Shown one piece after another: positions 1 through 12,076 of a stretch of DNA of 64,000 nucleotides (position 1 is its first letter; each line of letters starts with the position of its first letter). The stretch comes from Penicillium oxalicum. Its lineage: Eukaryota > Ascomycota > Eurotiomycetes > Eurotiales > Aspergillaceae. The DNA is taken from positions 5,518,001 to 5,582,000 of the forward strand of contig NC_064650.1 in NCBI RefSeq assembly GCF_001723175.1. The letters run 5' to 3'. Position numbers and translations under genes: made by a program. The notes beneath the pieces are model-generated. The model made no database searches, was not told the origin of the DNA, and saw only the letters and a list, made by a program, of their open reading frames with translations.

Positions 1-3000
1 AAATGCTCCGTATTTCCTGGAGTAGATCTTTGCGACTCGCGAAAGTTGCCTTTGCAAATCGGGTCAAGTCGTGCAAGACAAGCGTACGTAGTATGTAGTC
101 GTTGAGGAGCGCAGGCTGACCCGTGTGGAAACTCGGTGGACTTTGTGATGTTCCCTTGGTATTGTCTCATTTGCCTGTCAATGTGAGCATTTTCAACAAT
201 ATCCGCAGTGCATGAATGTATCGTGAGACTGAATTTCTACAAGTCCATGGCTCCAGATGCAAGTGAAGCGAGTAGCTGCGTGTGTAACCCGGTTGAAAGG
301 TCCTCCTTGATACGAGTAATTTAGTATCTTCTCAATAGCATGGTCAATAGGCTAGTTTCTTTCTCTCGGTTTCTTGGTAAGTCCCAGCTCGTGCGATTAA
401 ACAAGTAGACGGCATTTATGCCAGTGTATTCATTGCATATCCTGGACAGCCTGCGGTCCCTATAACGAATGGTAGCCCTACTGGTATATATACAAACCAT
501 CACTCAAATCCATTCTCCAAGAATCGAGTACAAAATGAGTTCCACCCGTGAACTTGAGAATCACTGTAAAGAGATAAACTTGTGGCCGAATATCTGTCGA
601 TCGGACCTTATTCCTGAATGAAGATAGCGACGAGAGACGAAGGCGGCCACTGGATAGTAGGGGGGCGGGGCGGGCTTTTTCACCATCGTTCGATTTATCA
701 TCGCTCATCTTGGGCTCAGGTTCTGGCTGGGGCTCACGATCTATCTACTGGATGCTGATTGATGACCATTGCTGGTGACGCAACGGACTCGAACTGTCTC
801 CTGTTGTGATAATGTGTTCGACCCTCTGTGATATGAACTTCCTCCTAATGGAAAAAATTTCTTCAGCTTCAGCGGTTCTTAGGTCACTCTTCCACTCTTG
901 ACAGTCATCTACGAAGGCTCCAGTGGCTTGTTTGATGACTTTGATGTTTGGTATTCGAATTCAGAAAAAATCATGTAGTTATGTGCTGTTCGGCTGGCCG
1001 CCCACAATGCCTAGGTGTACAGTGTGACATACGAGCTCCCATGTTTGTCTCACAAAAAATACCACGATAAATATATCAGAGAATGATATTGGTGGTATCT
1101 ACAGGCCTCTTGACGCGGGCAACCATCGGCTTTCCCATTCCCTCTTAAGATTGCCTGTTCCTCACTTCCTACTACCTGTAGCCTACCACCTCTCTAGTTC
1201 GAAATCGTTCCACATCGATGTCCCTCCCGAAAATTCGCATCTTTGGGTCCGAAGAAGAAGCGGTGGATGTTGCCACCGTGTCGGCCTTGCCCGGATCACA
1301 CCAGAACCAACCGACCGTCGGCCGACGGTCTGGTGTCTGATGTCTGATCGGAGAATGGTCGATGGAAGGTGGATGGCAGCCCGGGCGATTCTGGGGGCCT
1401 GGGCGGTTCCCCTTCTTTTCGGCCCAACAGAGGTAGGGTTTCTGGACTTTTCTCCATTCGACACCCACCATGTTGTGGTGAACCCCTCTGGACCATCCGA
1501 TCGCAGTTGGGCATAGAGAAATGAGGATCTGATCCATTCAGCCCCAGGGTCAGCCACCTTTTTTTTGGCTGTAAAAGTCGTCTTCTGCACGCCGACTGGT
1601 CAACGTCGGTGGAGTCGCCATCCACGCCGAACAACTCGAGAGGGCATCTTGGCCACGTGATTGGACCGTCGCAACGAGGCTGGTGAAGGACATCTTTCTC
1701 CTCATCCTGGTATCATCCATTCCACTCTATTCCAACCATCGCAGTGGGTGGACGGGTGATCTGGAGCCATCACAGCCATGCTTGCCATCTGCAGGTCATT
1801 TTTCTGCAGTCTGCAGTTGCAATGCAACCCACTTTACCACGGATGACATTTCAGGCGCTCAGCCGACGAGGACGGGTGACTCCGCTGATTGGAGATCTGC
1901 CTCGATGCACGCAATCCATACCCACACCTTCCCTTCCCCGGTTCCTGTCCACCTGCACACGTATTCTTCGGCACTCCAAAGATCAACTTTGTAGGAGAGT
2001 CATCCATCAGGGGAGAAAGCCAATGAAAATGTAGAGAGCGGAAAAAGAGGGAGAGAGAAAAAAAAAAAAAAAGAGGAACAGAGTTTGCACATCTCGCACA
2101 ATCAACGATGACCCAGTCAGATCGATTCCCAGGTTTCTACCCAACATGAGCCCTTCCTCGGTCAAGATAGGCGGAAGAGTGACGTCGTCGATTCTCCAGG
2201 AAACCCGCCGTTTATATCAGGCATGCGACCCAGTCAGTCTCGAGGTTTGGTCGTCAGCACGACTGGCCGAACGACCGGGTTGCCGCCATCACGATCCAGC
2301 CTTTCTGGCTTCTGATCGGGACCCAGACCAAGGTCATCCTGCTCCATGTGGACAATGATGTGCGCACCCAGGAAACCAAACTAGAAGGAGAGTAAGTCAA
2401 GTGAGAGGCACAGCAGTCAAGAGCTGGAAACCCCGAAAGTCAACCAGACTCAAAGACAGAGAAAAGAAAAAAGAAAGGTCCAGGCCAGGCACCGTCGTTG
2501 GTCGTTGGTTGTTCTCCCACTCTTCCAACTTGGGTCCGCTTTCCATCTTTCGACATCCTAAGGGACTAAAGTGTGTGGAGCCGCCTCTTGTGCCTGTTTG
2601 ATTGTCTGTGCAGGACCTATATCTTGAAACACTACTTCCACCGTCTGTAGTCTTTTTGTCAGATTCCATTTGTTTCCCCCCTCCTTTGTCCTCTTTGTTG
2701 TGGACGTGATTGGGATTGTTCGTGAGTGGGTGTGCCTTACATTGGAAATTAACACACTGGGTAAGTCTGCACAGTTCCCATTCTCCCTTGCAGCACTGTT
2801 CCCTTCCTTCTGCTGAGAGAGCCTGCAGTGTGCAGTTGTGCACCGGAACAGTCCTTCTAAACTGTAATAGACAGGACTAGCGCTAGCGCCCGCTTTGGAC
2901 TGATCGACTCGATCCACTTGATGCAAAGTGACATGTCAACATTCTAAGAGCAATTGGTGTTGAGATCGGTTGATTTGAACAAGAAAGAAAAGAAAAAAAA

Positions 3001-3155
3001 GACGACGACGATTGAAGTGAGAAGAGAACATAGGAAAGGCAGACAACAATAACGGACGTTGAAGAGAAAGAGAAAAAAAGGGCAAAAGCGAACGCAGAAA
3101 AGACGTACCGCAAAACGGCCATCTAAAGTAACCGATCCAATCTTGATCGCCAAAT
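1..3155. other. Long gene-poor stretch, partly the leader of the next gene
   Basis: I see no gene here that I can support. Short ORFs occur on both strands over the same bases (for example around 1150-1640), which argues against any of them being coding. A 76-codon minus-strand ORF at 478-708 opens with a hydrophilic MSDDKSNDGEK and could be a first exon, but I found no convincing continuation. The 2040-3120 part has purine-rich and A-rich tracts and probably holds the promoter and leader of the gene starting at 3156. Confidence 0.5.
1313..1330. repeat. Perfect 18-bp palindrome
   Basis: The bases GACCGTCGGCCGACGGTC read the same on both strands, centred between 1321 and 1322. The site lies in non-coding, GC-rich DNA about 1.8 kb upstream of the next gene. 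CGG triplets in inverted arrangement are typical of binding sites for fungal Zn2Cys6 regulators, but no assignment can be made from one site. Confidence 0.6.
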
Positions 3156-5157
3156 ATGGTTCACGACCCGTTCGCCAATTGGTACAGCGCCGAGCTGCTG
3201 GACAGCTTGTTCTGTTCCAAATGTCGGGAGTTTCATGGTGTTCATGCACTCTGCACGCCTCTCGAAGCGACTCCTGCAGATGCCGTGTCATTTCCCCCTC
3301 GGTCGATCAAATCGGGCATCTCGGGCGTCCTATCGCTCCACGACTACCGCAAGTCCTTGTCGCGATCCGCCGAGTGCGTGAACGATTCCGTTGATCATCC
3401 TTCGGACAAGACCCTCAAGCGCAAGGTTGCAAAGTCCAATCTGCATTTTCATCCATCTTACCATCGTCGCTCATTGTCCCTGGGTGCGGTCTCGACTTCT
3501 TCGCGGGCATCCAGTCCTCCTCCGTTATCGCCGTCTTATTCGCACAGCATCCTCTCCTATCAAAGTGAGTTCGATTGTGAACTTTCCGAAGCTTCTGCCA
3601 GTACGTGCATCCCCCTTCTCTCCCCTCCTTCCATGTGGTGTGCTTTTTCTTGTTTCGATGACAACGAAGCACACATTCAGGGGAAATGAAAGCGAGACAG
3701 ACAATTGACCCTCATCTCCCCCTCCCCCTTGACAGTTTTCATCCCACCCTCGCAGAGCGCACGGGTCAATTTCGTCGAGGCGAGGTTGACACGCCCACGG
3801 CCAAATCGAAAACGATTGGTGAGTCGACCCTGAAACCCTAAATAAGCCATCCGATTCCCCCATTGATAGAACTTGTGGTTCCATTTCATCTTCTGATTCG
3901 TTTTTTTTTTAGAATACATTTCGTGAGAAGCTTCAGAGGAACGGTCAGATCCCAGTCCGATCTGAGCCCCAAACTCAACGGCAGACACGTTCCCAGACTC
4001 CGACCCAAGGTCACTCTTTCTTACAGCCGTGGGAATCCTGCACCGAAACCGAATCAAAATCTCCAATGTTGGCGTCGTCGCAGGCCGTTGCTACTGTCTC
4101 GCACGGGGGAGCGCTGTTTGAGATTTTGAATCCCCGCAAGTCGCTTGATGTGACGCGGATCGTTTCCTTTATTGAGGACGTCGACGGCTGTTCCGTCCTT
4201 TCTTTTGACTCTCACACCGAGTCCACCCCATTCTCCGAACCATATACGACAGCGGCCAAGGGCTACGACAATGTCTCTCTCTCCCAGTTCACCGACGCCT
4301 CGTTCCCATCTCAGTATTCCTCGCCGTCCCTGTACACGACTTCTCCGTCCATGGGATGCGCGACCCCAAAACAATCCATGATGGATGTGCCCTCATCGTC
4401 ACCTGGCGTGCATGATCACCTTCATTCGCTGTCCGAGTACTCTATCCACAAATCCAATCATTGGTCGTCCTTTGAGCATCCACACGGGTTTGAGTCGGCC
4501 CCCGCGTCTCCAAAGAGAGCGCTTGAATTCGGTCTGATCGACACCTCCCTCACCCAGATACAGCAGTTTTCCACGCCTGGACGCGAGGAAGCGCCGGATC
4601 TTCAACTCTCAGATCCCTCATTCTCGGCATCCCCTGCATCGCCGTCTGGATTCCATTGTGGCGAGAGCGATATCGGCGAGCCGGGCTCGCCCGTTTATGC
4701 CAATGGGGAGTGGTCCCAGGTTGATGAACGTGATCGCGGAGTCTTGATGGATCTACCACCACCTCCGGCCTTTAATGGTGGCGCTGGCCGTGCTGGCCGT
4801 GGTGGTGGATATTCGGAGCCTCCCTCACCATACGACATTTATTATGCCAATACCATGTCTCCCTCTTTTCTCCCCTCCACGCCCACCTCGGGCCCTCACT
4901 ACGACCCGTACGACCCGATCTTTTTTGATCCCCACGTTCAGTCTGTCTTGGCGGCTGCCAATGCGGAAAACATGGGGCTACGAGGGAATTCGGCACGAGC
5001 TCTGGACGATCTGCAGCGCAGATTCGGTAGTTCTGTCTCTCTTGGAGGTCCTGAGTCCGCGTCTGGAGATGGATACTCGCACAAGGAGCATCGCAAAGGC
5101 TCCTTTTCACAGCGCAAGAAGTTGAAGAAACTTTTCAGCTGGCGGTCTGGAAATTGA
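3156..5157 (+). CDS. Conserved-looking hypothetical Ser/Pro-rich protein, 3 exons
   Basis: The model is exons 3156-3600, 3736-3818 and 3913-5157, giving 590 residues. All three joins keep frame, with donors GTACGT and GTGAGT and pyrimidine-rich acceptors. The N-terminus (MVHDPFANWY, then a CSKC pair, with H and C residues further on) is the only part that looks structured. The rest is rich in Ser and Pro with short aromatic patches such as SFIEDVDGCSVLSFD near the start of the last exon. The C-terminus is strongly basic (RKKLKKLFSW). I do not recognise a family. The pattern fits a disordered fungal regulatory or cortex-associated protein, but that is inference. The start is chosen because it is the first ATG of the long frame and follows a long A-rich leader. 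Confidence 0.75.
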
Positions 5158-6811
5158 GCAATAAGAAGAACTCTCCCACGCGTGCAGTATCATTGATATT
5201 TTATGTTTTGCCGAGGAAACGACTCCACGATGGAATTGACATTGCAGAGTTGAGCTCCACGGGTGTGTCCCATTTCTGTCGTGCCTTCTTCTACTGGGAA
5301 TTCCTCATTCCTCTTCTCTATGGATATGATTTCTTGGCCTCTACCTCGGATGGGGGTGTCTGCCATTCCATTCTTCTCCTCTTTCTTCCCTTCCCTTTGA
5401 CTTTTGGCCCTCCTCTTACCCTTTTTCCTCTTACCCTTTTTCCTCTTACCCTTTTTCCTCTTACCCTTTTTCCTCTTACCCTTTTTCCTCTTACCCTTTT
5501 TCCTCTTACCCTTTTTCATCTTATTCTTATTCATCTTAACCCTTACCACATCACAATTTATTTTTCATCCTTACACTTTTTTTTATTTCCGACTCCACTT
5601 GCCCCAGTCTGAGACTCGGTGCCTATATCATCATCACTGGAATGTACAAAGAGATACTCACTTTAGGTTAATGGATCATGCATATCATATACCATTCCCC
5701 TTTTCGAGCCACCTTTCGCTCTCCCTCTTTCATCTTGGTTTTTCACTTGCCGTAGCCGCTCAAGAGAGAAGCTTGGCTTTTTCTTTCAGAAATAGTTAGT
5801 AGGTGGCCGCGACTTGTAAATTACCAGCTCATTTCCATGAACAGGTACCTATCTCTTTCGTCCATGCACCTCTTCACATACCTAGGTATTAACTGGCAGT
5901 CCTGGGATCAGGATCAACCTTGGAACCATCTTGGCATCGAGAGCCCACCTGTCCTCTTGTCCGGGTAGTAGGTACAGGGCAACAGCGTGGGTTCAAAATG
6001 GACGTTACCTATGCATATCCAGAAAGAAAAGGTAGAGTCCGGAAGAGGATTCTCGAAAGTAGTCTGGTGTTTACCTCCCATCACAGGTGATTGAGAAGGA
6101 GGGATCTTGCAGAAATAGGTGGAAAGGAAGGACTTGGGCATCAAGATACTTTCCAAGGTTTGCAATGGAAGTTAAGATGGGAATCTAGATGGATGGGTAT
6201 ATAATAACTTGGCAGGGTGTAGAAAAGAGACAGACAAGGAAAGAAGGTAAGAAAGACATTTTTGTTTTCTTTTGTTTTCTTTTCTTTTTTTTGCTTTCCA
6301 TTTAGGTAGTACTGGACAATCCCCGATGGAGTTCAAGGGACACAGGCCGGGGCTCCAAGTTGGGCATGTCTGGTTCGAACACTTGCATGGATGAGGACTG
6401 GTGGAGTTGGAAGATTGTGAATGGCACGGCTGATGAGAACTGCGGGTCCAGGTTGAGGAGGCTGTAATTCATCTCACATCTGACCTAGATCGAGGAAGGG
6501 GTAGTGTTTTGCAGCCGTATCCAGGCGCTCATTGTGGATTCAATGATCCAAGATAAGATGTGAAAACACAAGTTCGCAAAGACGTCGAGAACCACTTCGT
6601 CATGAAAAGACTCATATTGAAAGGAAAGAAGAAAGGCTAAAAATGAAGGAAAAATGAAGAAAAAAAGAAAAAAAAAAAAAAGAGAAATATCGGGTATCAG
6701 TTTCAACTATTTACATGAAAATTGAAAAAGGGTAAAGATGAGAGAAAAGGGGGAAGAGAGTCACAAGGAGCAAAATGATGTTTAGAGTCAAGAGGATCCG
6801 GGTGCAGCTGA
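5158..6811. other. Intergenic region between two tail-to-tail genes
   Basis: It separates the 3' ends of the genes at 3156-5157 (+) and 6812-7738 (-). It holds the 15-bp tandem array described separately, T-rich tracts around 6250-6300 and an A-rich tract around 6640-6685. I see no gene in it. Confidence 0.6.
5412..5531 (+). repeat. 15-bp minisatellite, seven perfect copies
   Basis: The unit CCTCTTACCCTTTTT is repeated seven times without a mismatch from 5412 to 5516, followed by a degenerate copy (CATCTTATTCTTATT) and further diverging CATCTTA-type sequence. It lies about 255 bp past the stop codon of the upstream gene, probably in its 3' untranslated region or just beyond. Because the unit is a multiple of three, both strands stay open and give false ORFs (LTLFP repeats on the plus strand, KGKRK repeats on the minus strand). 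Confidence 0.9.
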
Positions 6812-7738
6812 TCACGACCGCTCGACCACGGAAGCCAAAGCGGCGCTTACCATGCTCTTCCTGCGGAGACCATGGTGATCGCCTCGTTTAGACATGTCTC
6901 GCCACGAGTGACTCGTATGATGACTCTTCTCGATTCGATGAGACTGCATTGCGCACGAGTTACTCCTTAGTCGTCCGCCTCGGCCCTCGGTCGTGGGAGC
7001 ATCCGCGGGTCCAAACCGGCTGCGCTGTAATGTCAGGGCCCTGCGGCGCGGCGAGGATCGGGGCGGGAGTGAACTCGGGTGACAGTCGTCTGAGGGCAGG
7101 TCAGGATGGAAGGTGGATTCTGCGACAACGGTGCGACGAACGGCATCAATGTCGCCCTCGTTGCATTGTAACTGAGAGATTTGTTGCCGCTGAATGCGAA
7201 CGTCCAGGTGATCAGGGATATCTGGGATAGGATTTGGGGTGTCTGCCCGGTCGAGGGCGAGAAATTCGGGGGGAATCGAGGTGGGACTGGGGTTGGAACA
7301 CAGGGACGGAGAAGATTCTGCGCGTCCATCGCTGTCGTGATCCGTGTCCGGCGGCGTCAGAACGTAGCCGGCATATCGGCCCGGCAGTCTCGGCCCGTCG
7401 AGGGCTAGCCGGCCCTGTTCTGCGTACTCGTCGCCGGGTGTTTGAAGGGTATGTTCATGCAGCTTTCGCGTCAAGGTGGATATGGAGAGCCGTTTGGATT
7501 CATAGGCAAACGGCACGGAGGTCGGAGGCGGTTGGTGTTGTTGTTGCTGCTGCGATCGATAGTAGGATGATCGAGACCGCGAAAGATTGCGGAATCGGTG
7601 CGACTGGGGCGAAGGACATCGTGACGACAATGGCGAGACCAGACTACTGTCGCAGTCGACCATCAGCCGGTCATCGACATCTACCGTCAAACGGCCCGGC
7701 CGTGACGAGGGTGTGGAGAAGGAGAAATCCTCGAACAT
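6812..7738 (-). CDS. Hypothetical low-complexity protein
   Basis: A single exon of 308 residues starting MFEDFSFSTPSSRPGRL. A longer in-frame start at 8029 exists, but the added 97 residues look like untranslated sequence. The protein is rich in Ser, Pro and Arg. A run of five Gln before His and Pro lies about a quarter of the way in, and LTPPDTDHDSD occurs in the middle. The C-terminus is basic (MSKRGDHHGLRRKSMVSAAL). I see no catalytic motif, membrane segment or signal peptide. Several RRxS and SP/TP sites suggest phosphorylation, which is inference. I do not recognise the family. Confidence 0.65.
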   Translation of the reverse strand: MFEDFSFSTPSSRPGRLTVDVDDRLMVDCDSSLVSPLSSRCPSPQSHRFRNLSRSRSSYYRSQQQQQHQPPPTSVPFAYESKRLSISTLTRKLHEHTLQTPGDEYAEQGRLALDGPRLPGRYAGYVLTPPDTDHDSDGRAESSPSLCSNPSPTSIPPEFLALDRADTPNPIPDIPDHLDVRIQRQQISQLQCNEGDIDAVRRTVVAESTFHPDLPSDDCHPSSLPPRSSPRRRALTLQRSRFGPADAPTTEGRGGRLRSNSCAMQSHRIEKSHHTSHSWRDMSKRGDHHGLRRKSMVSAALASVVERS

Positions 7739-9482
7739 GACGGGATGCCGCGTGGTGGAAAGGGTACAGATAGAAGAATGCAATGGATCTTGATTCCGAC
7801 TGCAAGAATCAGGCACAATGGGCCAACCCTTGTCACAGGGAAAGGGGAGAAAAGAGAGAGAGAGAGAAGGATAGGCGGATGGAAAGAAGGCGGTTCGTAT
7901 GCGGCTCCGTGCAGGTCTATTGCGCGACAGATGGGCGCTGGTCAAATTGCAGGACGCCCCAACTCCGCAGTCAGACAGAACGTGGGAGGCTCTCTGGCGC
8001 AAGCACTGAGGACATGCAGAGGATATCAAGCAGACAAGAGATCATGTATGTCCACGGAGGGGAGCCATCCGACGTGTCAACGTGCTGGGAAGAATTCGCC
8101 TCCCTCTGGTGTTCCTAGCCTGGAACCCTAAAATTTCTTGCATGGACGATCGAACGGTTGAGCCAGTGGACAGCGAGGGCTGGAAGAGGAGGGGGGGGCA
8201 GACCACGTGATGTCACCGAGAACGGGAGTCAAAAAGGCCACCCCCCAAAAAAATAGGAAAAAAAAGGAAAATGGTAAAGTTCCGCCGAGTCTCGTCTCAT
8301 TTCCGCACTCTTTCACACTTCCACTTTCCAGCCTGGACGAATGCGGGTGGCAAGACTGGAAGTGTGCGACTACCGCGTGAAGATCACCCGTGCCTCGGAC
8401 AAGGTTCCACAGGGCTGTCCATATCAGGCACTTTACACCGAGTCCAGGCCTTGAAATCCGGATCGTAGGTCTCTCTCCTCGAGAGGCTGGCCGTTCTGGA
8501 TCATCAATCGTTTGTGTAATGGCAGGATTTCTCAGCCCACGTTCTGTCAATGTTGAATTGAACATGATCTACCTATGTTGATGAGATTTTTTCCAGCATC
8601 CGCCCCCTCGTAGATGATGATAGGTACCTTTGCCCGAAGATATCCATGCAGAGCAGACACTGTCGTACAGCACGGTTCCCTGGAGGGTGATTGTTTATAT
8701 TTGCCCAGGTCAGCACCAGGCACTGGGTCATTTAATATGTATACCGATCGGCCCGACCATGCGCAAACGAGTACAGATACGTAAATGTTCCAGAGCAGCG
8801 AGAAGAAGAAAAGCAACACTGGACAGGTTCCGGATTGAGATCCCCTCAGTATATTTACTAGATGCCGTGCATCATGAGGAAATATACCATTTAAATGAGG
8901 ACAACATTTTGGACCGGGCAACAGGCTCTATCCATACTAACTGACGGGCAGCGGGCGCCCGCATGAAATACAATACATGCACCACATGAAAGCCACTCAT
9001 GTGTCAATTATGACATATTGATTCTTTCACAAATCGAGATGACTGATCAATTACAAAATAAGTTTGCTGTTCAAAGACTCAATCCAGCGGCCAGAATTAA
9101 TGGCCACTGAGCCCTGATTCCGAGAAAAAAAGGAAAAGAAAAGAAATTGTTGTTGGAATCTCCAGTCTAGACGATGCTACTGTATGTATATTCAGTTGGG
9201 GTAACCCTTGGAGTAAGTCAGGAACTCCAACTCCTGCCACTTCCCCCGAACGGTTGACGTCGGAGACCGCCCGGGAAGTGACCCCGATGCCGCAATCGAT
9301 GCGATGGTTCACTGATATCCAAAACTCCCCCGCACCTCCAGTTTCGTATTAAAGCGCCTCCAACTGGTTTGCACCCCCCCCCCCCCCCTCTCAGTCGATC
9401 GTCATAGGAAGAACTGTCTCGATTGACGCCCTTTGCAACTCTTCTCTAGCAAATCTTGAGAGCAGATATACACATATTCATC
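7739..9482. other. Divergent intergenic region
   Basis: This 1.7 kb stretch lies between the 5' ends of the minus-strand gene at 6812-7738 and the amidase gene at 9483, so it should contain both promoters. A run of about 15 C residues begins near 9366, roughly 115 bp before the amidase start. The ORFs in it overlap on both strands and look spurious. Confidence 0.55.
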
Positions 9483-10443
9483 ATGGCAACTTTCCTCAAA
9501 AAGCCTCTCAAGTTAGCGCTGGTCCAGCTGGCATCAGGTAATTGACCCGGCGCTTAGCTATTCATGCCCACTCTTGCCTATCCCTAGTGCTCACCACAAG
9601 ACATTCGATTTAGGTGCGGACAAGTCCATCAATTTGTCCCATGCACGAAGCAAGGTTCTCGAGGCCGCTCAAGCGGGCGCACGTTTGATCGTTCTCCCCG
9701 AATGCTTCAACTCACCCTACGGCACGCAATACTTTCCCAAATACGCAGAGACTCTCCATCCCTCCCCACCATCCAAAGAGCAATCTCCCTCCTTCCATGC
9801 CTTGTCAGCTATCGCCGCCGAGGCAAATGCCTATGTGATCGGTGGTAGTATCCCCGAATTGGAGCCAGAGTCCAAGAAGTACTACAACACGTCTTTGGTC
9901 TTCTCCCCGTCGGGATCTCTTATCGGCACTCATCGCAAGACGCATCTCTTCGACATCGATATCCCGGGAAAGATCAGGTTCAAAGAGAGTGAGGTCCTGT
10001 CGCCTGGGAACTCATTGACAATCATCGACTTGCCCGAGTACGGCAAGATCGGGTTGGCCATCTGTTACGATATTCGGTTCCCGGAGTCTGCCATGATCGC
10101 CGCGCGCAAAGGCGCTTTTCTGCTGGTTTATCCTGGCGCCTTCAACACCACCACGGGACCGCTACATTGGTCTCTGTTGGGCCGAGCTCGGGCCGTGGAT
10201 AACCAGACATATGTGGCCCTGTGCAGCCCTTCCCGGGATCTCGACGCAAGCTACCATGCGTATGGACACAGTTTGATTGCCGACCCTAGTGCAGGCGTCT
10301 TGGCTGAAGCCGACGAGAAGGAGACGATCATCTATGCCGATTTGGACAACGATACCATTGTGAACACCCGAAAGAGCATTCCCATTTACACCCAGCGACG
10401 ATTTGATGTATACCCCGATGTGAGCGGCGAAAGCACAAAATAG
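9483..10443 (+). CDS. nit2: Nit2/Nit3-type omega-amidase (nitrilase superfamily)
   Basis: Exons 9483-9537 and 9614-10443 give 294 residues; the 76-bp intron splits a Gly codon. The family hydrolyses the amide of alpha-ketoglutaramate and alpha-ketosuccinamate, removing side products of glutamine and asparagine transaminases, in the cytosol and mitochondria. The nitrilase triad is visible: Glu48 in LPECF, Lys127 in HRKTHLFD and Cys169 in CYDIRFPE. GRARAVDNQTY and the AYGHSLIADP segment also match the Nit2 branch. The short first exon supplies the first beta strand (LALVQLASG), and without it the fold would be incomplete. Length fits the yeast and mammalian homologues (about 280-290 residues). 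Assignment to the branch is from remembered motifs, not from a search. Confidence 0.93.
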
Positions 10444-10940
10444 ATGCATTGGGGAGTGTGATTGGAGGAGGCGATATGCATAAAGACTAGCATCTATCAT
10501 TCTGCTTAGACTTTAATTATGCGGTTGATGTCATTTTAGATTCAATCGGAGCTCGTAAGACTACGAAATGACCTCCATAGTCTGCGTAGTCCCGTAGGCT
10601 GACCAGCACGCGGGTGGCGCACCAGACCCCCTTGGCGGGAGGGACCACAAGATGAGTTGAAGGCCTGAGGCACAAATCACTGGGTCTGGATGGTCACATG
10701 ATGTGCCGCAGTGACCACCAATGAGCACACGCAGATTCGCATAAGCGAGCCCACTCTGCAAACGCACGCAGCGGCCCACACGAACTACACCCGCCCGACG
10801 CTGAAAATTGAATTTCCTCATCGACAACTTCCGCCCACAGTCGCCGACCACCCCCTAACATTCAGTCAGTCTCCCACCCTCATATTTCTGACTCGTTGCG
10901 CATCTCCAGAGCCTTCAGGTTTTAACATCCACCACCAGAA
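10444..10940. other. Intergenic region and ribosomal protein promoter
   Basis: This region lies between the amidase stop and the eL31 start. The final 80 bp are pyrimidine-rich and lead directly into the eL31 ATG, as is common for fungal ribosomal protein promoters. No further gene is seen. Confidence 0.5.
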
Positions 10941-12076
10941 ATGTCCTCCGCAAACACCGGCAAGAAGACCCGCTCGGCTATCTCCGACGTGGTGTCGCGC
11001 GAGTACACCATCAACCTCCACAAGCGGGTATGTTGAATCCAAGAAGGAAACAGTCGAAAAGTTTTCTATGAATTCTTTTCAACTTGATCCTCCCTCCCAC
11101 AACTTCCCCCTCTCTGTGAACGAGAATCGATTCTGTGAACAAATCGGAAACAACCGTGGAGGCAAAAAAATTGGACAGAGAACACACTCTCCTGAAATAT
11201 GGAGTTTCTTCTTCGAGGAAAAACAGTGTGTGTGCGCACTTGGGTGCGGGAAAAAAAAGGGAAATCAAAAACAACTTGATTGTTGTCCCTTCCTTTCTTC
11301 AACCACCCTTAAAAACCACACCACCGCAATCTCCCTCATCTCGCGAAAATCCAGACGCGAAGACAGAAACCCCTTTTTTGCCGACCCTCTGTAACGATCG
11401 GACGGGAAAGTCTTTTCTTGTCCTGCGCGATTCTCCCTCTCGATGGACTTTGTTCACAAAATGGATATTCCATTTCGAATGCCATGTTCAAGCAAATATC
11501 GAGAGAGTGAATCAAGTCAGGAATAGGGCTATCCGTCCGGTCGTGGCATGGTCGCAAAGGAGAAGAAGAAGAAATTAGTTTTATGAAGTCCACCTCTATG
11601 GCCGAAACAGAACGAAACCAAAAAAAAATTCTCGCAGAGATCCTCTCGATCTCTCCCAGATGGCATTCGGACGGAAGACTAATTGCAACCTTCTTCGTCG
11701 GTTATAGTGCCACGGTGTCAGCTTCAAGAAGCGTGCTCCCCGTGCTATCAAGGAGATCCGTGCTTTCGCCGAGCAGGCCATGGTAAGTTCGAACCACTCT
11801 CTCCAAAACTCCGGTGTACACCCTCGCGACTCCTGTCAGCTGACTGGTTATCTCTTTCTCGCGGAATAGGGCACCAAGGATGTCCGTGTTGACCCCGCCC
11901 TGAACAAGAAGGTCTGGGAGGCTGGTATCAAGGGTGTTCCCTTCCGTCTCCGTATCCGCATCTCCCGCAAGCGTAACGACGAGGAGGGTGCCAAGGAGCG
12001 TCTCTACTCCCACGTTCAGGCCGTCAACGTCAAGAGCGCCAAGGGTCTCCACACCGCTACCGTCGATGACGCGTAA
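10941..12076 (+). CDS. rpl31: 60S ribosomal protein eL31
   Basis: Exons 10941-11027, 11708-11782 and 11870-12076 give 122 residues. The protein is a component of the large ribosomal subunit near the peptide exit tunnel. Diagnostic segments are REYTINLHKR at the end of exon 1, HGVSFKKRAPRAIKEI in exon 2 and RLRIRISRKRN in exon 3, matching yeast L31 almost word for word. Yeast L31 has 113 residues; this copy has a slightly longer C-terminus ending in ATVDDA. Donors are GTATGT and GTAAGT. The first intron, 680 bp, is many times longer than the others in the window. I looked in it for C/D-box snoRNA motifs and saw no clear pair. Confidence 0.96.

Noticed and set aside
771..850. Minus-strand GTTCGAGTCC resembles a tRNA B box.
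   Set aside because: No matching A box, no paired T stem and no acceptor stem could be drawn.
1151..1634. Overlapping ORFs of 112-135 codons on both strands.
   Set aside because: They mirror each other in GC-rich DNA, and no protein family features are visible in any frame.
4986..4999. The 14-mer GAATTCGGCACGAG matches a well-known cDNA library adaptor.
   Set aside because: It lies inside an intact coding exon, and the frame (GNSARAL) continues smoothly on both sides, so coincidence is more likely than vector contamination.
5190..5549. ORFs of LTLFP repeats (+) and KGKRK repeats (-).
   Set aside because: They are by-products of a 15-bp tandem repeat whose length is a multiple of three, in DNA after a stop codon.
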